Origin: Jeotgalicoccus halotolerans
GTDB taxonomy: Bacteria > Bacillota > Bacilli > Staphylococcales > Salinicoccaceae
Reading direction: 5' to 3'
DNA length: 64,000 bases
Assembly (NCBI RefSeq): GCF_003387165.1
Contig: NZ_QUMW01000009.1
Location: 620,001-684,000 of the forward strand
Shown here: piece by piece, positions 53,900 through 63,707 of the stretch
How the letters are laid out: each line of letters begins with the position of its first letter
Position numbering within the stretch: the first letter of the stretch is position 1
Position numbers and translations under genes: made by a program
Notes under the pieces: generated by a model
Told to the model about the DNA's origin: nothing
What the model saw: the letters and a program-made list of their open reading frames with translations, nothing else
The model's database searches: none

Positions 53900-53951
53900 A
53901 AAGAAAACTGCAGACAGGTCAGCTATTAACTTTGTCTACAGTTTTTATATT
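53900..53951. terminator. Terminator after the UDP-ManNAc dehydrogenase gene
   Basis: Arms AAAACTGCAGACA and TGTCTACAGTTTT, one mismatch, long loop, flanked by A and T runs. Confidence 0.6.
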
Positions 53952-53961
53952 TATATTTATA

Positions 53962-55215
53962 CTAGAATTTTTGAATATTACCGTAGTTGTAGTATTGAAC
54001 TTCAGAGAAGTTATTAGGTACTACATTCTTAGTATCAAAGATTACTTTGTCTTTCATTGTTTCAAAATCGTTATCAGTTAAGATCTTGAACTCGCTGTGG
54101 TCACTTAATACTAATACTAATGAAGAATCAGTTACTGCAGACTTCATATCCTTCTCAACAAAGTCCATTTTCACGTGCGGATCGTAAGTATTTACTTCCA
54201 GTCCTTCTTCTTTACGAAGCAGTTCGTAAATATCGAACGCCGGTGATTCACGGATATCATCCACATCACCTTTATATGTTAAACCAAAAACAGTTACTTT
54301 GTTGCCGTTCAGTTTAGACAGCATTTTTTTAGTAATGTTCACTACATATTCAGGCATAGATACGTTGATTGATCTTGATAGCTGAATTAACGGAGATTCT
54401 TCCGGTGCTTCAGCAATGATGAAGTAAGGGTCTACTGCCAGGCAGTGTCCGCCGACACCAGGTCCCGGTGTGTGCAGGTTAACGCGCGGATGCTTGTTAG
54501 CCATTTCAATTACTTCATGAACGTTAATATCCAGACGGTTACAAATCATAGCAAGTTCATTTGCGAGTGCAATATTCACATCGCGATAAGTATTCTCCAT
54601 CAGTTTAGACATTTCCGCTGTCTTAGCGTTTGTCTCAATCATTTCACCCTGTACAAATGTACCGTACACTTTTTTACCTGCTTCAACACACTGAGGGGTC
54701 ATACCGCCGATAATACGGTTGTTGTACACAAGTTCTTCCATAATTTGACCGGGCAGTACACGTTCCGGACAGTGGACTAAGAAAATGTCTTCTCCGATTT
54801 TAAAGCCCTGTTCTTCAAGGTAGGGCGCAACGTGATCATCCATCGTACGCGGTGCTATTGTTGATTCTACGATAACAGTATCACCTTTTTTAAGTAATGG
54901 AACAATCGATTTAACACCGCTCATTACAATAGAGATATCTGCTGATTTATGTTCATCATTATTGTTTGGTGTAGGAACCGCAATAATATATGCATCTGCT
55001 TCTTCTGCAGTTGTAGACGCTCTGAATTTGCCTGTTTCAAGCACTTCCTCAAGCGCTTCCTGCAATCCAGGTTCTTCGATATGAATGGTTCCTCCATTCA
55101 GCATATCTACTGCTTCCTGTTTAATATCGACACCCAGTACATCAACGCCGTGTTTTGCAAACATAATTGATGTCGGCAAGCCGATATAACCTAATCCTAT
55201 TGTTGTTAGTTTCAC
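53962..55215 (-). CDS. UDP-N-acetyl-D-mannosamine dehydrogenase (WecC/CapO type)
   Basis: 417 residues from GTG after AGGGTG. UDP-sugar dehydrogenase: NAD motif GLGYIGLPTSIMFA, ESTIAPRTMDD, CPERVLPG, and GPGVGGHCLAVDPYF with the catalytic Cys (~260). CPERVLPG is typical of the ManNAc enzymes. Oxidises UDP-ManNAc to UDP-ManNAcA, supplying a uronic acid for a capsule or wall polymer. That product gives the carboxylates on which nearby amide-forming enzymes could act. Confidence 0.9.
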   Translation of the reverse strand: MKLTTIGLGYIGLPTSIMFAKHGVDVLGVDIKQEAVDMLNGGTIHIEEPGLQEALEEVLETGKFRASTTAEEADAYIIAVPTPNNNDEHKSADISIVMSGVKSIVPLLKKGDTVIVESTIAPRTMDDHVAPYLEEQGFKIGEDIFLVHCPERVLPGQIMEELVYNNRIIGGMTPQCVEAGKKVYGTFVQGEMIETNAKTAEMSKLMENTYRDVNIALANELAMICNRLDINVHEVIEMANKHPRVNLHTPGPGVGGHCLAVDPYFIIAEAPEESPLIQLSRSINVSMPEYVVNITKKMLSKLNGNKVTVFGLTYKGDVDDIRESPAFDIYELLRKEEGLEVNTYDPHVKMDFVEKDMKSAVTDSSLVLVLSDHSEFKILTDNDFETMKDKVIFDTKNVVPNNFSEVQYYNYGNIQKF

Positions 55216-55246
55216 TCTGAAAACACCCTACCTTTTCCTATATAAA

Positions 55247-55876
55247 TTACTCTGCTTTTCTTAGTATACCAAAACTTTTTACATTAAAAAGGTTAATTTT
55301 TTGTAAATATTGATTTAATTCCTGTCTGTCGTTCTTTTTAGCACTTATAACAGTCACTGCACTGTCAGCAAGTTCTAAAAAAGCACCGTAATTTTCACAC
55401 TCTTCAAAAGGCGGGCCGATCAGGAAAATATGATCATAGTAGCTTTTCAGCGGGCTTAATTTCGACAGTACATTGTAGTCGCTGAACTTAGCCATCAATT
55501 CATCTTCATCCATTTCTTCAACATGAATGATATCGAGTTTTTCAAAGGCTGAATGGTTGATTGCTTCACTTAAAAACATCGAATTTCTTAAAGTTGTAAA
55601 CAAGTTCGGTTTTGCTTTTGAATGAATATACTCTTCGACTGCCGCAGTGCTTCTGCTGTCGAGATTAACAACCAGCACCTTATCTTTTAATTCCGTCAGT
55701 ATATAAGCAATATGCATCGCAGCATCAGTGACTGCCAGTCTCTTATTTACAGAAGAGAATATTGTTTTGTTATTAGGATTGTCGTGATTTTCATTTCTTA
55801 TTGCCATAGCTGTATCATACAGGTTGTTAATTATATCTTCATTAAAGTTATTGAATCTGTCTTCCGTTTCGCTCAT
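55247..55876 (-). CDS. CapB-like BY-kinase homologue, nucleotide-binding motifs lost
   Basis: 209 residues from ATG 55876, seven bases after AGGAG. Overall alignment to CapB/YwqD is clear, but Walker A (GxGKST) is replaced by SSVNKRLAVTD, Walker A' (D-x-D) reads VVNLDSRS, and Walker B reads HIFLIGPPFEE. The C-terminal tyrosine cluster is absent (ends LRKAE). It should not be an active tyrosine kinase. It follows the CapA-like gene by ten bases, so it may be a structural partner of polymer export or synthesis. Confidence 0.75.
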   Translation of the reverse strand: MSETEDRFNNFNEDIINNLYDTAMAIRNENHDNPNNKTIFSSVNKRLAVTDAAMHIAYILTELKDKVLVVNLDSRSTAAVEEYIHSKAKPNLFTTLRNSMFLSEAINHSAFEKLDIIHVEEMDEDELMAKFSDYNVLSKLSPLKSYYDHIFLIGPPFEECENYGAFLELADSAVTVISAKKNDRQELNQYLQKINLFNVKSFGILRKAE

Positions 55877-55886
55877 AGTCTCACTC

Positions 55887-56408
55887 CTAGAAAGTACCGA
55901 GGGTTCTTTCACCAAGATAGTGCTCGATATCTTCTTCAGTACTTATATTTCTATTACTAAGCGCTGTCACAATACCGATGCCGGCACCGATTAACAGCGA
56001 CAGTAAAATGATCATTATTTTTAAAGCGTCATTTTGTGTCTCATAGACATTCAGAGCAGTGCTGTCAGTTGTTACAGCACCTTCTTCAGCCAGAATATCC
56101 ATAGCCTGAGCTTGAATCGAATTGTAATTAATTCCCGGCTCAGTCGTAATTGTCAGATGTAAAATGTCAGAACCGGACTGGCCGTCTGCAGCGGCTACAA
56201 GAATATTATTCGATGCCTTATTCACAGTTTCGTTAAACTGAATATTTAAATTTGCAATCGTATTTGGTTCAAGCCCGCTTTCTAAGGTATAATATTCTTC
56301 GTACGTTGTACTCGCCGGTGGTATGAAGAAATTAACAGCTGTACCCACTACCCCGAGTGCCAATGTCCATATGATAATATTAAGTAAATTTTTCTTTAAA
56401 AAATACAT
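55887..56408 (-). CDS. CapA/Wzz-like membrane adaptor
   Basis: 173 residues from ATG 56408, seven bases after AAGGAG. Two membrane helices (~10-28 and ~130-150) with an external loop between, and a short cytoplasmic end DIEHYLGERTLGTF as in CapA/YwqC kinase activators. It sets polymer length or activates BY-kinase in the family. Paired with the degenerate CapB-like protein. It is smaller than usual (CapA ~220), with a reduced external loop. Confidence 0.8.
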   Translation of the reverse strand: MYFLKKNLLNIIIWTLALGVVGTAVNFFIPPASTTYEEYYTLESGLEPNTIANLNIQFNETVNKASNNILVAAADGQSGSDILHLTITTEPGINYNSIQAQAMDILAEEGAVTTDSTALNVYETQNDALKIMIILLSLLIGAGIGIVTALSNRNISTEEDIEHYLGERTLGTF

Positions 56409-56500
56409 ACGCCGTCTCCTTCTCAATGATTCATCTTATATTATACTATTAAGGCGGCGAAATAGAAAACATTCTACGAAAAATACCAAGGAGCATTTTT

Positions 56501-57700
56501 ATGAAAATCGATATTATCGGCAGCCAGTTTGCCGGCCGTTTAACAGAATTCAGAAGTTTCCCATATGATGTAAATAATTTTGTGTCAGGCCAGAGTTTCC
56601 TGTCCCTTTTATCCAAGCCTTACCCGGTTGCAATGAAAGATCTCAACACATCGGACATCGTTGAAATCTCAACTGCTCACAGAGACTTAAACAAGGCGAA
56701 TTTAAATAAGCTGCAGGAATCCCGGGCTGAAGTTTTAATGATTGATCTATTGAGCGAAATGAATGCGCTTGTCAAATATAACGGTTCTTATTTCAACAAG
56801 CAGTCCTTCGAGCTGCTTGACGAGGCAGTGGATTATGAAGAAGTCCGTAAAATTGAACAATTCAAGGCGCTGAAACAGCATTTAAATAAAATTCTTGAAC
56901 TGACAGCCTTTTATAAACAGGTCATCTTAATAGACGTGCTTCCGAACAATGAACATGATGATTTCATTGCCGGCATTTATGAGCTCCTGTACAGCAGCAT
57001 TGACAATAAACTTGTACTGAGCGCTGATAACAAAGGCGTCAATGATATGCTGGATGCCCCCATTGAAATATACGAGGGCCTCGTCCAGCAGCTTAGAAAA
57101 TTCAACTCTGACAACTACGAAAACCAGCTGCTGTTTGACGAAAAACTGGAAGATAATATTCTGTCTGTCTATATGAACTATATTGAACCAAGATACTATG
57201 TATACGAACTTTACAAAGACGGAAAGCCGTATAAAAAATCTCACCGTACCGATTCAAGATACTGCCAGTTTATACTGGATGAGCCGGGAAAATACCGTAT
57301 TCGAGTGACTGCTGAAAGTGACAAAGCCAAACCGAGATTTTCTGAAACCTATGTCTACAAACCATTGACAGCCGGCAAAGAGAGTCCGGACGCTGAATAT
57401 ATAGAAATGCCTGACAAGAAAAACGAATGGATGCTGCAGGTTTTACTAAATAATATGAAAGTGAGGGGCCTTATCGGTAATCCTTATAAATATCCGGAAG
57501 GATACAATGGTATCGATGTATATCAGAGAGAGGAAATAAAATCACCGTATATACAAAAAGAAGATTTAACTGAAGTTTCCCTTGCTCTCATTGAAAATAT
57601 GTCTCCGAAGGATTTAAAAGATTTTGTTAATGAACACAAAACGCTGATTAACGAGGCTTCTCCTGCCATGCAGAATTATATAAACTTTCTTCAACAGTAA
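56501..57700 (+). CDS. DUF6270-like protein
   Basis: 399 residues. Begins MKIDIIGSQFAGRLTEF, like the GSC-x-SR start of DUF6270 proteins of polysaccharide loci, with the Cys-Ser part changed. A middle segment ILIDVLPNNEHDD and a beta region ~245-290 (YYVYELYKDGKPYKKSHRT) follow. The C-terminal tail is helical. AAGGAG site; divergent from the CapA-like gene. Biochemical role unknown; possibly an SGNH-hydrolase-like polymer-modifying protein. Confidence 0.55.
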   Translation: MKIDIIGSQFAGRLTEFRSFPYDVNNFVSGQSFLSLLSKPYPVAMKDLNTSDIVEISTAHRDLNKANLNKLQESRAEVLMIDLLSEMNALVKYNGSYFNKQSFELLDEAVDYEEVRKIEQFKALKQHLNKILELTAFYKQVILIDVLPNNEHDDFIAGIYELLYSSIDNKLVLSADNKGVNDMLDAPIEIYEGLVQQLRKFNSDNYENQLLFDEKLEDNILSVYMNYIEPRYYVYELYKDGKPYKKSHRTDSRYCQFILDEPGKYRIRVTAESDKAKPRFSETYVYKPLTAGKESPDAEYIEMPDKKNEWMLQVLLNNMKVRGLIGNPYKYPEGYNGIDVYQREEIKSPYIQKEDLTEVSLALIENMSPKDLKDFVNEHKTLINEASPAMQNYINFLQQ

Positions 57701-57736
57701 AAAAAGAGCTGCACTTTGTGACGTGCGGCTCTTTTT
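57701..57736. terminator. Bidirectional terminator
   Basis: AAAAAGAGCTGCA / TGCGGCTCTTTTT stem with one mismatch, between convergent genes; its right edge touches the stop of the 939-aa glycosyltransferase. Confidence 0.8.
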
Positions 57737-60554
57737 AACTTGCTTTAATATCCAGTTTTTCATAAACTTTGACAAGTTTTTGAAGCAGAACTTTCCAGTC
57801 CCGGTTTTCAACGACCCACTCCCGGGCTGATTCTCCGATTGCTTCATTATTTAAAACACTGATGACTGCTTCTTCAAATGATTCCTGGTTATCCGCTTTA
57901 AAGTAAACACCATTGACCTGGTCAATTACCATTTCCTTCAGTGCATTGACGTCGCTCACAATGACCCGTTTACCCATGGCCATAGCTTCATATGTCTTAA
58001 TCGGTGTCACGAGCTGGCAGACCAGCTTATCCTGGCGCGGAAACGGCGCAATGTCAATGACAGAGTAATAATCCTTCACCGTCTCAAAAGGCACCTTGCC
58101 TGTAAAGATAATATCATCGCTTAAATTCTGCTCCAGCACTTTTCTCTGCAAGGCAGCGCGGTGCTGGCCATCACCAACTACAAGAAGCTTGAACTTCTCC
58201 GTAAATTCATTACTGTTGTTCAGTGCTTCTACAGTATCAATAATTAATTCAAGTCCTTCATAGTTCGTAATAGAGCCTACAAAGCCAAGTACTGTACTGT
58301 TTTCAAGCTGGTACCGCTCGATAAGGTCCTCGGACTTTTTCAAAGGTGATAATACTTCACTGTCTACCCCGTTAGGCAGCACAGTAATTTTTTCTGCAGC
58401 AATTCCTTTTAGTATTAAATACTCTCTTAAACTTTCACTGATTACAATGACCTCGTCAGCATACTGGCAGCATAATATTTCATAGTGCTCCTGCATGTTA
58501 AAACGATCAGAATTAAAGAATTCAGGCACTTTCGATGTCTGGGTATGATGCCAAAGGCCGCGCACTTCATAAATCGTTTTAATATTCATCTGGTTGCCGA
58601 GACGGATAGCAGGCATGGCATTTTGAAAGTTCGATGCCGCATGTATTGCTGCCGGCTTTTCTTCCATAACTATTTTATATAACTCATCTTTATAAACGTT
58701 GAAATACTTCCTTAAAGGCGTACGGTTTGTTAAATACTTATCCGAGCGGTCGATATAGTACGTACGGTAATCCCCTTCATCAAGACCCGGTTTCGAATAA
58801 TTCTCATGTTCAGGAGACCAGCCGAGGCGCGATGTCGCTACAGGCCGGTAGCCGTAATCTTTCACTCTCGATACTATTTCATTCGTGCGTATCGTATAAC
58901 CGTTAATTGCAGGCATAGCTTTATTCAGTACAAACAGCACTGTTTCACCGTCATCCCGATAAGGACGGTTGTCACGCAGAGCTTTCGGCTGCCATTCGGT
59001 GTGAAACAGTTCATGCTCCTGCTCCGCCATCAGAAATTCTCCCGGGTACACTCTCGATGCAAACTGCTTTCTCATTTCCTGCAGTATTTTATATCTTTCA
59101 TCGATATTCCCCATCACATGATGCGAACGGATGAGTGAACGCAGAACATCTGCATTATTCGGTTTAATCTCATAACCTTTACGGGCATGGAAGAGCGAAG
59201 CACCGTACATTTTAAGATTGAACAGGTACATCGATAAGTTAATATGTATTTTTAGCTGCTTATCTAAGGTGCTGGAAGTAATCAGTGCATCCAGCTTCTC
59301 TTTTTGACCTGCTGCAGCATAGTATCTCGCTAAAATGTAAGTATGGTTCTGTTTTCTGCCGGCACTCTTTTCAAGATAAGTAAAAATATAAAAAGGCAGT
59401 TCATAACGCTTGTTAACACGCTGCAGCTGGTTAATCACCGCGTTATATATTCTCGTTCTCTCACGGACATTAAAGTTATGGTGGACGAATTTATCGGTTA
59501 AAGAACGGGTATCTTCATCTATAAATAAGGTCGCGCTGTGAAAGACGTTCTGCAGCCGCTTATCGGAATTAAACATCTTTCTGCTGAGCGAATCATTAAA
59601 GTTTAAATGACGGTCAAGAACAAGTCTTCTGATGCTCATAATGTGCTGGGCATTTAAAGTCACTTCCGGCAGCAGTTTCATGATTTTATTCATCAGCATT
59701 TTAGTGCCTTTGTCGAAATGATAATAATTCAGGAGATTCTGCAGCCGGTCTGATTTCTTATCATTGGAACTTAAATTGAAGTCCAGTGTATCCACAGCAA
59801 TCGGGTCTATGTATTTAAAAAGATTTTCATTGCTGTTGATGTGGTCTACAAATAAGTCATTCAGCTCATCCAGGTTCTTCTCTTTAGTAAAATAGTTGTT
59901 GATCACAAGAACATAACCAAGATTCCGCATGTTCTCATCTGTCTGATCAATTTTCTCTTTAATTTCTGCAAAAGGCGCATTCGGATCTATATCATCTAAG
60001 ACAGTTGTCCGGTACTGAGACCATGAATATTTATAATATAAATCATCTTTCTCATGGTGATACAGCTCTTCAAGCTGCATCTTATTTTTGCCTGTCTGGC
60101 TGATCATCTTTTCAATTGTTTCATAATAGTTTTCTTTTATTAAATTCCTGACGAGCACCATCTGCTGCTCTTCTGTCAGTTCACCGAGGACATCGTATCC
60201 GGAATCAGCAATATTTACGACATCTTCATATCTTTTAAGATTGTAGTACAGCTTTGTTTTAAAAGGAATGAGCGCCTTATTCCGGTCGTTCGCCACCATT
60301 TCAAGAGACCCTTTGTAATTCTTTTCATGACGTAAAATCAGTGCTTTTAAATATGCTTCATAGTCATTCTGAAGGCGCATATGGTCTATTAAATCCATCA
60401 GCGTTAAATGCTCCGATTTACGGAGAAAATAACTGAGACCCGGCTCAGCTTTTCCGACTTTCTTAGTCAGGCTCAGCTTCAGAATATGTCTTGAGACGAC
60501 AGGCATATTATATTTTAATGTTACGTATGAAATAATTCCTTGCAGGTATCTCAT
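57735..60554 (-). CDS. Large GT4 glycosyltransferase with helical N-terminal region
   Basis: 939 residues from ATG 60554, eight bases after AGGAG. Residues ~1-520 are all-helical, with TPR-like repeats (AGRKQNHTYILARYYAAAGQKEKLD, FHARKGYEIKPNNADVLRSLI). The GT-B domain (~545-935) has VLFVLNKAMPAINGYTIRT, TVLPNGVDSEVLSP, LGFVGSITNYEGLE and PFPRQDKLVCQLVTPIKTYEAMAMGKRVI. Membrane-associated at most. Just upstream of tagH in position, so it may make or decorate the polymer TagGH exports. Confidence 0.8.
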   Translation of the reverse strand: MRYLQGIISYVTLKYNMPVVSRHILKLSLTKKVGKAEPGLSYFLRKSEHLTLMDLIDHMRLQNDYEAYLKALILRHEKNYKGSLEMVANDRNKALIPFKTKLYYNLKRYEDVVNIADSGYDVLGELTEEQQMVLVRNLIKENYYETIEKMISQTGKNKMQLEELYHHEKDDLYYKYSWSQYRTTVLDDIDPNAPFAEIKEKIDQTDENMRNLGYVLVINNYFTKEKNLDELNDLFVDHINSNENLFKYIDPIAVDTLDFNLSSNDKKSDRLQNLLNYYHFDKGTKMLMNKIMKLLPEVTLNAQHIMSIRRLVLDRHLNFNDSLSRKMFNSDKRLQNVFHSATLFIDEDTRSLTDKFVHHNFNVRERTRIYNAVINQLQRVNKRYELPFYIFTYLEKSAGRKQNHTYILARYYAAAGQKEKLDALITSSTLDKQLKIHINLSMYLFNLKMYGASLFHARKGYEIKPNNADVLRSLIRSHHVMGNIDERYKILQEMRKQFASRVYPGEFLMAEQEHELFHTEWQPKALRDNRPYRDDGETVLFVLNKAMPAINGYTIRTNEIVSRVKDYGYRPVATSRLGWSPEHENYSKPGLDEGDYRTYYIDRSDKYLTNRTPLRKYFNVYKDELYKIVMEEKPAAIHAASNFQNAMPAIRLGNQMNIKTIYEVRGLWHHTQTSKVPEFFNSDRFNMQEHYEILCCQYADEVIVISESLREYLILKGIAAEKITVLPNGVDSEVLSPLKKSEDLIERYQLENSTVLGFVGSITNYEGLELIIDTVEALNNSNEFTEKFKLLVVGDGQHRAALQRKVLEQNLSDDIIFTGKVPFETVKDYYSVIDIAPFPRQDKLVCQLVTPIKTYEAMAMGKRVIVSDVNALKEMVIDQVNGVYFKADNQESFEEAVISVLNNEAIGESAREWVVENRDWKVLLQKLVKVYEKLDIKAS

Positions 60555-60632
60555 GGGCAATTCTCCTAATGTCTAATCTAAAATGAACTAGTTCTCCATA
60601 TTACATATATTCCTACTAATTTACCATACTAT

Positions 60633-61538
60633 TTACAAACTGAATATCTGAAAAACGATCCCGAACATCATAAACAGAAACAAAAGCGTGCCGACAGCAA
60701 CACTGTTCATATTTATTTTTTCTTTAGGCAGATCTAAATGCTGGCTCGCCTTCATCTGCTCGCCTACCATTTTGTCCTTATATTCTATCTGCTCATCTTT
60801 AGTCAGATTTTTATACTGGTTAACAAACTCGGCATAGCTTTTAACAACATCTTTCATTTCACCGAACTGTTTCATTTCGCCGTACTGCACCCAGACTGCC
60901 TTATTGCAGAACTGTCTGATCTGTCCCGTTGCATGGGAAACAAAGAAAATCGTCTTACCCTGCTCCTGGAAATCTCGCATGCGGTCGATACATTTATTGG
61001 CGAAAGTTTCGTCACCGACTGACAATGCTTCATCGACAATTAAAATATCAGGGTCGGTATGGATCGCAATGGCAAAACCCAGTCTCGACTTCATACCGCT
61101 CGAATAGTTTTTAATCGGCTGCTTAATAAATTCACCAAGCTCGCTGAATTTTAAAATATCATCGTAGCGTTCTGCAATCTGCTTTTCACTTAAGCCGTGC
61201 ATGAGACACTTGATACGGATATTTTCTTCGCCCGTCAGTTCCTGGTTCAGTCCCGCACTGATTGCAATTAAGGAAGTACGCCCGTTAATATGGATTTTAC
61301 CTTTGGACGGGACTGTCGCTTCAGCAATTAAATCTGACAGCGTGGTTTTACCGGAACCGTTTAATCCCAATATACCCACAGAATCCCCTGCATTAACTTC
61401 GAAATCTATATCTCTTAAGGCATAAAAAGGTTTTGCTTTATATAATTTGCCGAAGGTCAGCAGTGATAACACTTTTGCGATGCGGTTTCTATTAATATCA
61501 TATATTTTAGAGACATTCTCTACTTTAACTTTATACAT
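60633..61538 (-). CDS. tagH: Teichoic acid export ATP-binding protein
   Basis: 301 residues. Walker A GLNGSGKTT (~58-66), signature YSSGMKSRL, Walker B ILIVDEAL, and H-loop VSHA. An extra ~70-residue C-terminal end with a membrane helix (VGTLLFLFMMFGIVFQIF) is seen in staphylococcal-type TagH. With TagG, it exports wall teichoic acid or a related polymer across the membrane at the cost of ATP. AGGTGG site; 12 bases after tagG. Confidence 0.9.
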   Translation of the reverse strand: MYKVKVENVSKIYDINRNRIAKVLSLLTFGKLYKAKPFYALRDIDFEVNAGDSVGILGLNGSGKTTLSDLIAEATVPSKGKIHINGRTSLIAISAGLNQELTGEENIRIKCLMHGLSEKQIAERYDDILKFSELGEFIKQPIKNYSSGMKSRLGFAIAIHTDPDILIVDEALSVGDETFANKCIDRMRDFQEQGKTIFFVSHATGQIRQFCNKAVWVQYGEMKQFGEMKDVVKSYAEFVNQYKNLTKDEQIEYKDKMVGEQMKASQHLDLPKEKINMNSVAVGTLLFLFMMFGIVFQIFSL

Positions 61539-61550
61539 AATTATCCACCT

Positions 61551-62360
61551 TTATAGGTAATCCACCAGTCTGTCTTTATAGCGGTAATGCACCTGTACCC
61601 CGATAAAGAACAGGAAGAGCGTAATCGACCAGAAGAAAATGTGGTCGGAAACATCACCGTAAAAAGCCGGACCGTCAAATATCAAAGCATATCTGAAAGT
61701 CATTAAGAGATAAGCCAGCGGGTTAAACGCCATAATCGTTTCCATTAACGGCGGACGTCCTGCCGGCTCCCAGAAAATCGGTGTAATGAAGAAAAACATT
61801 CTCATGACGTTAGCCTGAATATTTTTAAAGTCTCTGATGAGTATATTAACTGACGACATGATTAAGCCGATGCTGTATGTAAAAATAATGGTCGCAAACA
61901 TAAAGTAAAACCAGACCAGATAATGCAGGGGTTCCGAGTAGCCGTTCACGATACTGATAACGAGAACGATAACAGACATAATCATAAAAGTAATCACATT
62001 ATTCGCCATGGACATAGATAACAGCACACTCGACGGGAACTTCATTTTAGTCACGAGCCCGATCTGGCTGCTGATTGCATTCGACGCTGCGTTTATACAG
62101 CCCGAGATAAAGCTGAAGCCAAAAATACCCGTTATGAGATAGACAAGAAACGGCACATTCTGCACATCGCCCCGGTCTCCCCTTAAGCCGAGTCCGAAAA
62201 TCACATAGAAGACTCCGACCTGGGCTGCCGGCATCAATATCGCCCATAGTATGCCGAGATAGTGGTTGGCATACTGCGCCTTAATATTATAGAGACTTAA
62301 TTTCCAGATCAAATGAAGGTTCTCAAAGTTTTCTTTTAACAAAGCAAGGACGTTTTTCAT
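61551..62360 (-). CDS. tagG: Teichoic acid ABC transporter permease
   Basis: 269 residues, six membrane segments, ABC-2 type. Typical TagG start: LIWKLSLYNIKAQYANHYLGILWAILMPA, then ITPIFWEPAG and NPLAYLLMTFRYAL. Forms the channel half of TagGH. GGAGC site, directly upstream of tagH in one transcript. Upstream gap contains the terminator of ynbB. Confidence 0.92.
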   Translation of the reverse strand: MKNVLALLKENFENLHLIWKLSLYNIKAQYANHYLGILWAILMPAAQVGVFYVIFGLGLRGDRGDVQNVPFLVYLITGIFGFSFISGCINAASNAISSQIGLVTKMKFPSSVLLSMSMANNVITFMIMSVIVLVISIVNGYSEPLHYLVWFYFMFATIIFTYSIGLIMSSVNILIRDFKNIQANVMRMFFFITPIFWEPAGRPPLMETIMAFNPLAYLLMTFRYALIFDGPAFYGDVSDHIFFWSITLFLFFIGVQVHYRYKDRLVDYL

Positions 62361-62408
62361 TATGTAAGCTCCAATTTATAATTTCGAAATTAATTATACG
62401 CTTAAATT

Positions 62409-62443
62409 AAATAAGTGTCACTATACAATAGCGACACTTATTC
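62409..62443 (-). terminator. Terminator after ynbB
   Basis: Stem AATAAGTGTC.CTA / TAG.GACACTTATT with one mismatch and a small loop. Confidence 0.75.
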
Positions 62444-62444
62444 T

Positions 62445-63707
62445 TTATAGCTCTATCATATTCTTCTCAGAGAGTTCAGTCAAAGACATTTCGAGCGCAT
62501 ATTTCACGTGTTCGATATGCAGGCCGCCCTGGGCGTACACTGTGTACGGCGCTCTGACCGGTCCGTCTGCCGACAGTTCAAGCGACGCACCTTGCACAAA
62601 GGTTCCCGCAGCCATAATAACAGGGTTCTGATAGCCCGGTATTAAATCCGGAATCGGCATGAAGCGCGCATTGACCGGGCTTGCTTTTTGAATCATCTGA
62701 GTGAACGTTATCATTTCTTCTTCATTATTAAATGATACACTCTGAATTAAGTCCGTACGCTCTTCTGTATATCTCGGTGAGGGTTTCATATTTAATTTTT
62801 CAAAAACATAGCTCATTAACAGCGCACCGTTAATAGATTCCATGACCGTATGCGGCGCCATAAAGAAGCCCTGGTACATATCAGTGAGTGCATTCAGGCT
62901 CGCGCCCATTTCCTTGCCGACGCCCGGCACTGTTAAGCGATAGCTCACGCGCTCGACAAGTTTTTCTTTGCCTGCAACGTAACCGCCCATTTTAGCCAGA
63001 CCGCCGCCCGGGTTTTTAATGAGCGAGCCTGCCATAATATCCGCACCCGCTTCCAGCGGTTCTCTCGTTTCCGCGAACTCACCGTAGCAGTTATCCACGA
63101 AGACAATAATATCCGGGTGTTTTTCTTTTATCGTTTGTATAACCGCTTCTATTTCACCGACATTCATCGATTTGCGGTGAGAGTAGCCTCTTGAGCGCTG
63201 AATGCCAATCATTTTTGTTCTTTCTGTAATTGATGACAGTATACTTTTTGTATCGAACTGATCATCTTTTAAATCGACTGTGTTAAACTCAACACCCATT
63301 TCTTTCAGGCTGCCGATATCATCTTCTGTCGTGCCGATTACTTTTTCAAGCGTATCGTATGGTGTTCCCGTAATATATAAGAGCTCATCGCCGTTTTTTA
63401 AAAGGCTCAGCAGGACCAGACTGATCGCATGGGTTCCTGAAATAATCTGTGTCCTAACCAGAGCATCTTCCGCCTTAAACACATCTCTGTAGATCTCTTC
63501 CAGCTTATCCCGCCCGACATCGTCATAACCGTAGCCTGTCGTGCCGCTGAAGTCACTTTCTGTGACCGAGTGATTTGTAAAGGCTGCCATCACTTTTTTA
63601 AAGTTCTTATAGGCAATATCCTTATTCTTTTTATAATACGGCTGCAATGCCTCTTCTGCTTGTTCTATGATGCTGCAAATCTTTTTTTCATTATTCACGT
63701 TCGTCAT
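62445..63707 (-). CDS. ynbB: Methionine gamma-lyase-like (aluminium resistance family) PLP protein
   Basis: 420 residues. Cys/Met-metabolism-type PLP fold: SGTTGYGYDDVGRD, ISGTHAISLVLLSLL, DNCYGEF (Asp for PLP), GSLIKNPGGGLAKMGGYVAG (Lys for PLP) and QGASLELSADGP. PF06838-type. Biological role poorly known. Start ATG 63707 overlaps hflX by 17 bases; GTG 63698, eight bases after GAAGGA, is an alternative. The hflX-ynbB order is as in B. subtilis ynbA-ynbB. Confidence 0.87.
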   Translation of the reverse strand: MTNVNNEKKICSIIEQAEEALQPYYKKNKDIAYKNFKKVMAAFTNHSVTESDFSGTTGYGYDDVGRDKLEEIYRDVFKAEDALVRTQIISGTHAISLVLLSLLKNGDELLYITGTPYDTLEKVIGTTEDDIGSLKEMGVEFNTVDLKDDQFDTKSILSSITERTKMIGIQRSRGYSHRKSMNVGEIEAVIQTIKEKHPDIIVFVDNCYGEFAETREPLEAGADIMAGSLIKNPGGGLAKMGGYVAGKEKLVERVSYRLTVPGVGKEMGASLNALTDMYQGFFMAPHTVMESINGALLMSYVFEKLNMKPSPRYTEERTDLIQSVSFNNEEEMITFTQMIQKASPVNARFMPIPDLIPGYQNPVIMAAGTFVQGASLELSADGPVRAPYTVYAQGGLHIEHVKYALEMSLTELSEKNMIEL

